From contig NW_003101674.1 of NCBI RefSeq assembly GCF_000003855.2, positions 920,734 to 984,733 of the forward strand: a DNA stretch of 64,000 nt, in the 5' to 3' direction. Shown in pieces: positions 1 to 11,627 of the stretch; the stretch's first letter is position 1; each line of letters begins with the position of its first letter. Position numbers and translations under genes: made by a program. This DNA comes from Blastomyces gilchristii SLH14081 (lineage: Eukaryota; Ascomycota; Eurotiomycetes; Onygenales; Ajellomycetaceae). The notes beneath the pieces were generated by a model, which was not told the origin of the DNA, did not search any database, and saw only the letters and a program-made list of their open reading frames with translations.

Positions 1-366
1 GAGAACATGGAAGCGCTCATCCATCACTTCCTCCTCTTCACAAAGGGATATGCAGTGCCTCCTGGCGAAACGTACTCCGCTATTGAGGCACCCAAGGGTG
101 AGATGGGTGTGTTCCTCGTCAGCGATGGCAGCGAACGACCATACCGATGCAAGATTCGTGCTCCCGGTTTCGCCCATCTGTCTTGTTTCGATCAGGTTGC
201 TAGAGGCCATCTGCTAGCTGACGCAGTCGCAATCATTGGTATGTCCCTCTTTCCTCCTTTTAATTTCCACCTTCTGTAAACCCCTCTCTTTTGCCCGTGC
301 TAATACCTTTCCCTCCTTTCTTTTGTAGGTACCATGGATCTCGTGTTTGGCGAAGTAGACAGATAA
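1..366 (+). CDS. nuo-49: NADH:ubiquinone oxidoreductase 49 kDa subunit (NDUFS2/NuoD family), C-terminal part
   Basis: Partial gene entering from the left edge. Exons 1-238 and 329-366, with an intron beginning GTATGT and ending TTTTGTAG. The reading frame is open from base 1. The end reads ...[15 protein letters not shown] and stop, and the body carries [13 protein letters not shown] and [13 protein letters not shown], which are hallmark C-terminal blocks of the complex I 49 kDa subunit. This subunit of the matrix arm helps form the quinone-binding site of respiratory complex I in the mitochondrial inner membrane. The mitochondrial targeting sequence and most of the protein lie outside the window. 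The next gene is convergent. Family assignment is very secure; the symbol follows Neurospora usage. Confidence 0.96.
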
Positions 367-789
367 TCGGAGAATATCAGCATTAACCATGAAGAGAACC
401 CGCCTACTTACTCATGGACATGTTTAATAATCCTCTTCCCTCTTTTTTGCAATTCTAGTAGAAAAGGGGTGGAAGGAAAAGAGTTTTAAAAGAAAAAAAA
501 ATAGACAAACAAATTTCTGTATTTTTCTCCAAAATCCCGCCCTGCTATACCGTTCAATAGGTCCATCAACCCTCCACCTTGTAAAATCTTTTCCAAAACC
601 CGCGGACAGACTGTTGATTCATTTGATTCTACTTTCCTTTTTTCCTTCCCATTTCCTTTTCTTTTTGCATATCAGACTTCCTGATCAAGTTCTCTTTTTG
701 CTTTTCGTCCCCTGTACCGTTATCCTCACGGGTGTCCATCCGCAACTATTGTTTCCCGCTACTCCAGTGTTCCCTATTGTTACCTTCTA

Positions 790-857
<68 letters not shown>

Positions 858-1420
858 TGTTCAGTAAATATTTAGCATAGCAGAGGATTTAAGCGGGAAA
901 TATTTAAATTTGTCCTCTTATTTTTCATTTTCCATTGTTCATGTTTGTTTTTTAACGACCGCATGAACCCTTATGTGTTGCATAGACCACTGACAGGGAG
1001 CTGAGGAAAAAGAAATTAAAAATGCGGCCGCATAATATTTATAGTCTCATTCATAACACATCAACCGATGTAAAAAGCAGAACGATGCTAGCAGAATACG
1101 AATCCCTCAACTAAAACGGGCAAAATGACGAAGGGAGACAAAAAGAAAAGAAGTGTGTATATGTGTATAGTCCTAGAACAACCTTGCATTCCCCCTTCTC
1201 TTCTCTCCTGCCTATTTCGTGAGCACATAAACATAAAATCTCAACATATACATAGCCATCTATCTATCAACCATACTAATCTAATATGCCCCCCTGTATC
1301 AATTCTCCTCTCTTCCACCTCCCCCCCCCCAACTCCCACCCCCACCCCCACCAACCCAACCACACGCATTTCCCTTCCCATACGCATATCCCCACCCAAC
1401 AAAATACCAAACCACCAAAA
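367..1420. other. Convergent intergenic region with a 60-nt poly-T tract
   Basis: This lies between two 3' ends (complex I subunit on +, E2 enzyme on -). It is pyrimidine-rich, with an uninterrupted run of 60 T at 795-854 and a C/A-rich stretch at 1310-1400. The small open frames here are low-complexity and look spurious. It probably holds the 3' UTRs and terminators of both genes. I see no RNA gene. Confidence 0.7.
795..854. repeat. 60-nt poly-T tract
   Basis: Uninterrupted T run in the 3' flank of the complex I gene. Its exact length is unreliable in any assembly. Confidence 0.85.
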
Positions 1421-2427
1421 TCACACCGTCGAATCATCATAATAGAACTGAATATCTCTCGGCCGCTGCCGGTTGTGCGCCACAAAGTCCTCGTCGCCCG
1501 GCGGCCGCTCGTTCTTCCTGTTCCCCGCCAGCATGCTCTGAATGCTCATGCAGACGCTCTCGACGGTTTGCACGGGCGACCAGGCGGTCCCGAGCAGGTC
1601 GAGGCAGATTATGCCGTTGCTGTAGATGTGGGGGTGGATGGGGATGGGGCGCACGATTGACGGGGTTGTGGAGGGGGTTGTGGTTGTGGTTGTTGTCGTT
1701 GTCGTTGCTGCTGCTGCTGCTGCTGCTGGTGTGGGTGTGGGTGTGGGTCGGATGGAGATGAATTGGACTTCGGGGGCTTCTGTGGTGGGGAGAGGGGGGG
1801 ATTGGAGGGTGTGGTTAGCTTGTGTTGTGGGTGTAGTAAGTAGCAGAGAATATAATATATATATGTATATAGAGAATATGGTATGGATTTGGATCGGTGT
1901 GTTGGGGATATGCAAGAGTTCCGCATACCGATGGGATAATTTTTGCTGAAAGTGAACTTCAGTCGGTAGGTTTCATTGAGGTAGAGCGGGTTGGACTTGT
2001 CCAGGACGCAGATGTCCATTTGCCATTCCTCGAGGTCTTCTGCTTTGACTAAGGAGATTCCCGGCGGGAGGGAGGATTGCATCTGCACAAGTGATAGAGG
2101 TATATGTCAGGGCCTGTTGGTTTCCTTGGTTTTTCCTTGTCTATTCTATTCTATTCTTTGCTTTTTCTTTGGCAATTCATTCTTCCCCCTTTTTGGATGA
2201 TGAATATCTATATAGATATGTATAAAAGGTAAGGATCAGGTGGGGTTTCGGAGCGGAGTCAAGTGATGCGCCGGTATCCAGTAGTTTACCTTCAAGAGTT
2301 CCTGATGGTTGTTATGAGTTAGATAGCTATGTATTGAGTCATTGAGTAAGGGGGCCGCCGGTGGGGGGATCGTTGAAAGGGGGTATATGAATCTACTTAC
2401 CTTGCTCAGCCGCTTGGATGCAAACAT
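1421..2427 (-). CDS. Ubiquitin-conjugating enzyme E2, UBE2W-like, with a Thr/Ala-rich insertion
   Basis: Four exons on the minus strand: 2401-2427, 2291-2302 (a 12-nt microexon encoding ELLK), 1929-2082 and 1421-1779; 183 residues. It opens MFASKRLSKELLKMQSSLPPG, the usual E2 alpha-1 region. The core carries NYPIEAPEVQF, then HPHIYSNGIICLDLL with the catalytic Cys in IICL, then WSPVQTVESVCMSIQSML and a C-terminus ending YDDSTV. HPH in place of the E2 HPN motif, together with that tail, is characteristic of UBE2W (S. pombe Ubc16 type), which ubiquitinates protein N-termini. Oddity: between VQFISI and RPIPIHPH lies a run of Pro-Thr, about 7 Ala and about 10 Thr that normal UBE2W (~150 aa) lacks. 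No splice donor suggests that it is an intron. Confidence 0.9.
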
Positions 2428-3317
2428 GGTGACTGAGAGTCGGATAAAATAACCCGAGGCGCAACGGCAGGCTGTAGCAAGACAGAGAGAACGTATTGAT
2501 CAGAGCCTCCAAGCCCTTAAAGAGGGGTTAGGTATAGAGAAAGACTCTCTTTAATACAAGGTAATTGGGAGAGAACTTGAAAGCGTTTGGAAAACAGGTC
2601 CCGAATTGATGGGGGCAGCAACGCGGATTAGCGGGGTTCTTAAGTACCCTGAGGAGGGGAGCTGCAGTTTGGTCACAAGCCGTAAAAACAGAGACTGAGC
2701 GGCGAGCGAGGAAGGGTATATGTAGTAATATCTAGAGATAAGAGTCATTCAGGACACCGGGGTTGGCTTCTCAAAAGAGGGTGAAAGACGTCAAGGTATT
2801 CGTATAAATAATTAACGGTCACTGCGTTGGGCGGCATCACTCCATATCATATCACGTATATCACGGCGTTAGCTCGGGTCATGCCTGGAGAATTAGCTAA
2901 CTTTCTAAGTTATTTATAGCGGCCCGCTAGTCTATCCTGAGTAATTTTCTACAATCCATCTTTGTAGATCCGGGGTTGGGTCCCTAGGCGTGATGTTACA
3001 TATGAATCTTCTTTAGTGACTCAGACAAGGACATACATTTCCTCAGTATGCCATAATGGAGAAGGTACTCAACGGGTTGCAATAAAATATTCATTATCTG
3101 CGAGCAAGGACATTCATTATGATAAGTATTGTGCTGCACATAACGTTAAAGCCTAAAGGCGGAAAGCTTCAAATGCCTAGCCCAGTTTCAAACGCTTTGA
3201 TAAAATTATTGGCAGGGTATAAGAACGAGAGAGGACCATTATAAACAGTTAGTTACAGTACAGGAATTTTTTTTTTTCGAAAACCAAAGGCCCAACAATT
3301 CAATATGTGCAGTACTA
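2428..3317. other. Intergenic: E2 gene promoter and 3' flank of the small membrane-protein gene
   Basis: Both flanking genes are on the minus strand, so this holds the upstream region of the UBE2W-like gene and the 3' end of the next one. I see only short open frames without family resemblance and an A/T run near 3268-3280. No RNA gene or repeat is recognised. Confidence 0.6.
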
Positions 3318-3717
3318 TCACAGAGCCTTCCCAACAGCAGCCCCAAGGCCCGAGCCAGGACCACCCGTTGCAAAGAGTCCCCCGAGGTTGTTTCCGAGGT
3401 TGTTTTGTATCTTGCTCAAATTCTCCTCTTCGATGAGCTTTTTGCCCGTCAAGCTCTCTACAATAATCGAGGGAAAATATGAACGAACCCCCAGTCAGCC
3501 AGCCGCCTAGCTAAATAGCGTGATATGGAATTTAAGAAACATGTTGGGGGGGGGGAGGAGATAGCTGTTTACTCTTTAGGCTATAAGATGCCTTGGTCTC
3601 TCCCATCATGGCGAGGACGACCTCTTGCAACCATTTCTGGCAAGGGTCAAGGGAACCGGAAACCCAAGCGGCCAGAACGATGAGTGCCAGACTGGCGTAT
3701 ATGAGGAGGGCGAGCAT
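3318..3717 (-). CDS. Small single-pass membrane or secreted protein, hypothetical (94 aa)
   Basis: Two exons, 3573-3717 and 3318-3457, joined by a GTAAAC...TTGTAG intron in phase 1. The ATG at 3717 has A at -3 (ACCATG); an in-frame ATG at 3834 is possible but has a weak context. The product starts with a hydrophobic segment (LLIYASLALIVLAAWVSG, about residues 4-22), followed by a short loop with one Cys. Exon 2 gives a charged stretch (TGKKLIEEENLSKIQNNLG) and a Gly-rich tail ending GLGAAVGKAL. I do not recognise the family. The clean phase match, good splice sites and non-repetitive exon 2 argue that it is real. It is divergent from the kinase at 4660. Confidence 0.5.
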
Positions 3718-4659
3718 GGTGAGGCAAGCTATTACAAGTAGTAGTAATATATATACTGGTATGGTATTACGCTGTAGGTTATGGTGATGAACGGGGAGAA
3801 TAGAGACTAGAGAGTATAATTCCCCACTCAGCATTGAGTGAGCCTACTATTATATATATATATGTGTGTGTGTGTGTCTGGAGTATATAGTTACGTCACA
3901 GCAGGAATCAGAAATTTGGAGCCTGAACTTTCGCTCCCAATAATGTCGTCAAGTCCCGAGGTCGCCAAGTCCAGATCACGTGAATCATTTGGCGCGAACA
4001 ACTGCCATGTGCGGCATCTGTGGCTGGTGGGCAGCCATTGTGGCGCAGGCCGAGGCTGGGCGATCGAGAGGGGTCTGTTGAAAGGCTCCGGGGGCTGTGA
4101 TTGGCTGGCGGGGGGGTGTTTCCCGGGTCCCTCCTTCCTTCTGCCCCGCCATAGTCTGGACAGACACAGACACAGACACAGACACACAGACACATACATA
4201 CATACATACATGAGATAAACCAGGCTGTTTCTCTTCTGTTATTTTCTTTTGCTGTGGATACCCTCATCAGTGTGTTGTTTATTGCTGTGCGTGCTGTCTG
4301 CCTTACTCTCGAAGTTCATGCAGCCTGTGAAAAAAACACCCGAAGTCTAAAAGCAACGGGGAGCCGCGTTGGTGCGCTTCGTTTTTGACGCCCCCCATCT
4401 TTTTCAGCCTTGAGCACGCATTTATTGCACCTCCTCCCTGCAATATTTCTATACCTCTCGACCCTCGACACACGGATAAATTCAGATACTCATCTGCCTG
4501 GTAGTTTTTATTTTACACCTTCAATACCAACAACCACTTAGTTCCGGCTTTTAGTTTGCTCAGCGTTCTTTTCGTTTCTATCCTTCGCTTAAGCCTCCCG
4601 CTCCTACTATTTGGTAACCGAGATTCGAAGAGTCTACTGAAAATTCCGACGTATTCAAC
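3718..4659. promoter_or_regulatory. Divergent promoter between the small membrane-protein gene and the CaM kinase gene
   Basis: Contains a TA/TG microsatellite (about 3850-3877) that could act as a TATA region for the minus-strand gene, an ATCACGTGA E-box at 3975-3983, a CCAAT box in inverted orientation (ATTGG, 4100-4104) and a CAGA/CATA microsatellite at about 4159-4211. The kinase start at 4660 is preceded by a pyrimidine-rich leader. Motif presence is read directly; function is inferred. Confidence 0.5.
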
Positions 4660-6486
<1,827 letters not shown>

Positions 6487-7592
6487 ATGAGTTTTGTTTA
6501 GGGTTCAAAAAGTAAGGGGGATGGGGAAAGGAAGCAATAATGATTTTTCCCTTTCCTTTTTATATTAAAATTATATACGGCCTCCCTGAAGTGAATTTCC
6601 TGACTTCCTTTCTTTATTCTTTCGCGGTTAGTTTTCTTTTATTTCATCTTAATCTCTGATCCTACAAAGAAGAAAAGAGTAATTGGCTGTCGCTTGATTC
6701 GGGAGAACCAACACCCGTATCCCCCCCTTTTTAGTTTTCGTTTTTGAGTTTTTTGATTTCTTTTGATTTCTTTTCTTTTTGGTTTATTGACTCTATTCCC
6801 TTCTATTTATTCTATTTTTCTTTCATATCTTTCATTTCCTATTCACCATGCGTTGTTTTATTTCAAAACTGCTCAAAAAAAGCCTCAGTTTTCTTCTCTC
6901 TCGCTTCTCCCCCTCTTTTTCTCCCCACCCACCCCGACTTCATTAAAATATCTAGGTCGTTCCAATATGTTACCTCTGTCCTTTCCCCCTTTCCCCCTTT
7001 TCGTTTCCCTTTTCTAATTTAAAAACCTCCCATTACTCCTATCACCCGTCAGCAGATAGGTAGATGTTTTAAGTTTATTTATTTATTTAGTATTTTATTT
7101 ATAACTATCTTTATTTTGCTTGTTTAGGCCAACAAAGACTTATTATTACCACAGCAGGTTTTAGCAAATTGGGGTTTAGTATTTATTTATAGTATTCGGA
7201 GGTATGGTTAAAATTAAAAAAGAGGACGAAGAAAGAGTGACGAGAACACAATTCTGAAATATCAGAATGGTGTGAGGACAAACAGAGATGAAGAAAAGAA
7301 ATGCCCAGCAAATAATGAAAGAGAGTCAGTCAGTCGTATATGATATGTCCGTCACAGCCAGGAACTCGTATAATTGAAGAAAAAAAAAAAGAAGAAAAAT
7401 ATTGGAGCAAAAGAACTTAAGAAAAGGAGCAATTTAAAATATAAAACAGAACTCCACATATAATCAATCAATCCCACCGTCCATGGCCATATATAGTTCC
7501 TCACACACTGAAACATAACAAAGCATAATGAATAATATTACATACCCTGACCCGACCCGACCCGACCAAACCCGACCCCATTCTCATCCTCA
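6487..7592. other. Convergent intergenic region, pyrimidine-rich
   Basis: 3' flanks of the CaM kinase (+) and the hypothetical gene (-). Strong T/C bias over 6600-7020 and a degenerate CCCGA tandem at about 7548-7577. The open frames in the T-rich part are hydrophobic low-complexity artefacts. No gene is seen. Confidence 0.65.
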
Positions 7593-7763
7593 TCATCGAA
7601 CGTGACCACTCCCATTCCCATAAAGCTCTGCCAACGCCTCATTACACACGCGCTCGTAATATTCCGAGCCCTTCCAGCCGCGTTTCTTCGACCGGAGGCC
7701 AACCGTCGTCCACCCGTCGGCTTTTAGGCGGGCAATGCGCTGCTGGCGCGTTTCGTCGGTGCT

Positions 7764-7801
<38 letters not shown>

Positions 7802-9233
7802 GCGGTGATGTGGAGGAGGAGGAGGATGAGGAGGAGGAAGAAGAGCAGGAGAAGGAGGAGGGTGGTGGTGATGTGTTTTTTCCATTGCCGTTGTAGGAGC
7901 TGCCGGTGGTGGCAGTGGAAGTGGAAGCGGAGTTGGTACTCTGTGTGGTGGTCGTGGCGGTGCCATACCGGCCATTGTCATATTTATCATGGTTGTCGTG
8001 GTTGTAGAATGGGTCATTGGCGATGACGTTCTCGTCGTCATATGTCGGCGTGAAGCTCCAGAAGGAGGCGAGGCGGCTATTCTTCTTCGCGTTGTGGGCG
8101 CGCTGCAGGTCCAGGGTCCGGGATATCAGTGTGCAGATGGAATTTATGTTCGCGTCGAGTTGGGTGCAGAGGGAGGTGATGAGCGGGATGAGCGGGGAGT
8201 CTTGCGGGAGGGGGAATATGGAGTTCGCGCTGGCTTGCGGTTGGTGGATGATGGTACTGTTTCTGCCTGTGCGTCTGGGGCCGCACGTGGGAGGAGAAGC
8301 GGTGGAAAATCCAATGGAGTGTCTGTAGAACTGTGGAGCGAGGGGTCGAAATAGCGGCACGGTTGATACCGTCTGTGGCTCATCATGGGTGGTGGTTTTT
8401 GCAGCGCTGGGGAGCGGAGTGTGATTGGCCTCTGGCGGAAGCTCGGGTAGTGGGCGCGTTGGGGGAGGTAAAGACGGCGGGTCGTATTCTATTAATTGAT
8501 CTTGGTAATAGCCATAGCCATTATGGCAGACTTTGTGAATGCGAAGTGGTAACGGCATGAATTCTCTATTTCCTGGCGGTCCCTGACGTGGCACCATAGT
8601 GGACGGGCGAGGAGAAGTAGATTGCTGAGCTGGCGCCGTTGACGGAGAATGATGGTAGCTAGTTCCGTTTTCAACAAGTGTAGGTGCATCGCGATAGGTT
8701 TTTGTAGGTGATACTACGGGATATGTTTTCCTCTTGTCGTTCCTCAACACGTGTTCGCGACTCCTGTTGTTGAGTTTCCGCCGTTGCTGTTGTGGTGGCG
8801 GGTGTTGTTTTTTCTCAACGGGCCCTGGTAGAGCTACTGTGAGGGAGGATTTGCATGCAGTGAAGTTATCTCTGGCTAAGTTAAGCAGTGGAAGTTTGTT
8901 GCTCGAGTAATTATGAGCGCCTCTTCCCAGTGCTTCGTAGGAGATGGCACTATAATAATGGAGGAATGCTTTATGGATTGCATGGAGCTGTGGAAACAGA
9001 TTACTTAGTATGAACTTCCACTTCGCATAGAGCGCATAGAGATAACTGACCTGGTTATCCATTTGGCGGAGAAATTTTGTAGATGTGGCGGCGCATTGTT
9101 TGTATTGACGTCGCAAGTAGAGGAGTTTGACCTCCTGGAGGGAGAGCTTCCATTGCTCCGACGGCTTGGAGAGCTGAAGAGCATGGGTACTACTTCTCTG
9201 CACGACGAAAGAGTCGGAAATCGATGGAGACAT
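7593..9233 (-). CDS. Conserved fungal hypothetical protein, helical N-terminus and poly-Ser linker
   Basis: Start at 9233 (MSPSISDSFVV); exons 9051-9233 and 7593-8987; about 525 residues. The frame stays open through 8988-9050, but that 63-nt stretch begins GTCAGT, contains TACTAAGT and ends TTTCCACAG. I treat it as an intron, and its removal gives a smoother helical segment (FLRQMDNQ joined to LHAIHKAFLHYY). Residues about 25-115 look like a TPR- or MIT-like helical hairpin (EVKLLYLRRQYKQC, YYSAISYEALGRGAH). The middle is Pro-rich and disordered. A double poly-Ser tract precedes a short conserved-looking C-terminus (ARLKADGWTTVGLRSKKRGW). I recognise this as a eurotiomycete hypothetical type without a known function. 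A further upstream in-frame ATG at 9287 seems less likely. Confidence 0.75.
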
Positions 9234-11627
9234 GGTGTAACGCGAATATAGGCGAGGAGAAAAGATTCCAAAGATCGAAAGAAACAATAAAAGGATTTAG
9301 ATAAGGAACGAGCGTAGCGTCATATCCACAGGGTAATTATTGGAATACTTGGGTGATGAGATTGGCATTGAACCCGTAGATGAAACAGACAGTTGAGTAT
9401 AAAATGTATAGCAAATGCAACCGTGAGAAAGGGAATGGAAGAAAAAAAAATAAGAGATGGGGATAAAGAGAGAGGCACTGCAGCCAGGAGAAGCGGTTGA
9501 GGTGTTGTGTTGTATGTGGGAAGGGAGACAGACAGAGAGAGAGGGCCAACAGTATATCATGCAGCTACAGCAACAACTATAGCAACAGCATTGTTGGAAC
9601 CCAACAAACAGTAGTACATTTGCGTAGCTTCAGGACTTCTTTCATGAGTAGAAATAATCTCCCTTGTTCTGCATGTTAGCTGAGTAAGTAAGGTAGATAA
9701 ATGAGAAGGGCAGCTTGATGATAGGGATTGAGGGAGAAAACGAGCAAGAAAAAAACAATGCCCCGCTTAACCTATGATGAAATGAATAAATCAATAATAA
9801 GGCTGGAACTTGCAGCAACAAGTTTTTGAAGCAATTGAGGGGAAAAAAGCAAAGAAAGAATCCGAGACGGAGAAAAAACAAAGAAGACGAAAAAGAATGA
9901 GGTAACTAAGTTCGATGCAGCGAGCGCCTTTTGCCTTTTGCTTTCTATTTCCATGCACCCGCAAGCAAAAGTTTGGTACACTTCTTTTTGCCCTGAATAT
10001 GCAAGGAACCAAAGTATAAATAATAAAGAAGTCTTAAAGAACCGGTTTTCCATTCTCAAACTAGGAATAAAAACAAACAGAAAATGAAAATGAGAGAGAG
10101 AGAGCGAGAGAGAAGAATTTATCCGTGGTATTTTGGCAATAAACTCATAACACGACAAACACAACTCTGATATAGGAAGGGATATATATACCGTTTAATA
10201 CAACGTATAACCAACTAGAGAGAGACACAGAGTGAATGCAATATCTCCGGGTGGCAACCGATTGAGGATAATGAAACATTCCAAAAAGGAAGCAAAGGGA
10301 AAAAGAAAAAGAAAAAGAAAGGAAAAAGAAAGAAAAAAAGATAAAAAAAGAATCTCCCATTTGCCCTGGCCGCTAGGAGGCGGACCTCGCCGTATCTGAC
10401 CATGCAAACAAGAAGGAAATAGCTCTCTTACTCCGGAGTACGCATGCATTAACCTGTATATGCAGGTAGCCTCCCCATGCCGCATCAGTGGACATGGACA
10501 ACCACAGGGTACACGGCGCAGGTGCATGGGCTGCATGCGACAACGGAGTGACTCCTCTACTCCTGCATGTGGAGAGGGAGAGAGAAGATACATAGGAGAG
10601 CGTGTGTCTGAAAGGGACCACATGAGGTGGCACAGAAATATGGTTTATGCTCCATAAAGATTCCTCTGGGGAGTGAAGTGAGTATATATGTTGATAGACT
10701 GAAGAATGATCGAGTGGGGATGAGTAGGATACCTTATGATGTGAGAGAATACTATTTAAATGAACATGCTAAACCTGTCTCACAGCATTTAACCGCCTAC
10801 CTAAGTAGTTACCGTACAATCACTTGGCATAAATGGCTGTTAAAGAGAAATTCGATGGGTTTCTCTTGCTGCTGCAAACTCGCTCGATCCTGGCTGTTGA
10901 TCGGGGACAGGATCAAAGAGGTATGAGATAGAACGCGTAGGTTCTTATCTGTTTGCCAAGCTTGATCAGCGGTGCCCCGCGCCCAACACCGACTCGACGC
11001 ATCATCGATCGAATATCTGGAGGTTATACGGGGGGGTCCTGGGTGGTGTTATAACTCTAGTGGACTCAATATACTAAGCAATAATCCATACTTGTTTGTA
11101 AAGGTAGACAATTGGTATTCCTGCATCTAAAATATACTACTAACTCCTAGTTATCTCTTCGTTCCTTTCCTTTTTCCTTTTTTCCTGTTCCCTCTCACTT
11201 TTATTGATTTCCCATTTCAAGCTTGTCTCAATCCGATGTGCTCCGTACGCCATATCCCATCTCGCAGGTAGGTAGGCTCAAAATCATCAAACTAGCGCAA
11301 AAGAGACAGACAGTTCTTCCCTGAATTGAAATACACTGAAAAATAAAACATCCCACATTGTCCATCCATCCCTAACAATCAACTGACGAACGTAAACATC
11401 CTGCACATAAACATCCTGCACATAAACATCCTGCACATATTGAAAACGCCATTGTTGGCTCGATGAAGCAATCACGCCCTTCCTCGTAAGGTAAGCCCAG
11501 GCGGTATCCCATCAAATCGTAGAAAATCAGAACAAATTGAGACCACAAAGCGAAAATATTTCAAGTAGAAGAAAAACCATTGCCGCAAGATTCATGTTCG
11601 GTAAAAATCGCACCAACCATCATCACC
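9234..11627. other. 2.4-kb intergenic region with strand-asymmetric purine tract
   Basis: Upstream of the hypothetical gene and downstream of the STE20-type kinase, both on the minus strand. 9740-10370 is purine-rich on + with long GAAA/GAGA blocks. A 12-bp palindrome TACTCCGGAGTA sits near 10430. A 15-bp unit (AAACATCCTGCACAT) is repeated three times at 11394-11438. The open frames here are low-complexity or unlike any family I know. No RNA gene was recognised. Confidence 0.6.
11394..11438. repeat. Three-copy 15-bp tandem repeat
   Basis: Three perfect consecutive copies of AAACATCCTGCACAT, ending about 190 bases beyond the stop codon of the STE20-type kinase, probably in its 3' UTR or terminator region. 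Confidence 0.9.

Noticed and set aside
7724..8041. His/Pro-rich and poly-Met frames
   Set aside because: Out-of-frame readings of the poly-Ser-encoding GAT/TCA repeat of the hypothetical gene at 7593-9233.
10627..10926. 99-codon plus-strand frame
   Set aside because: Single isolated frame with no family match, in a region of simple repeats.
11394..11438. Possible CRISPR-like direct repeats
   Set aside because: Units are contiguous 15-mers without spacers, in a eukaryotic genome; a simple tandem repeat.
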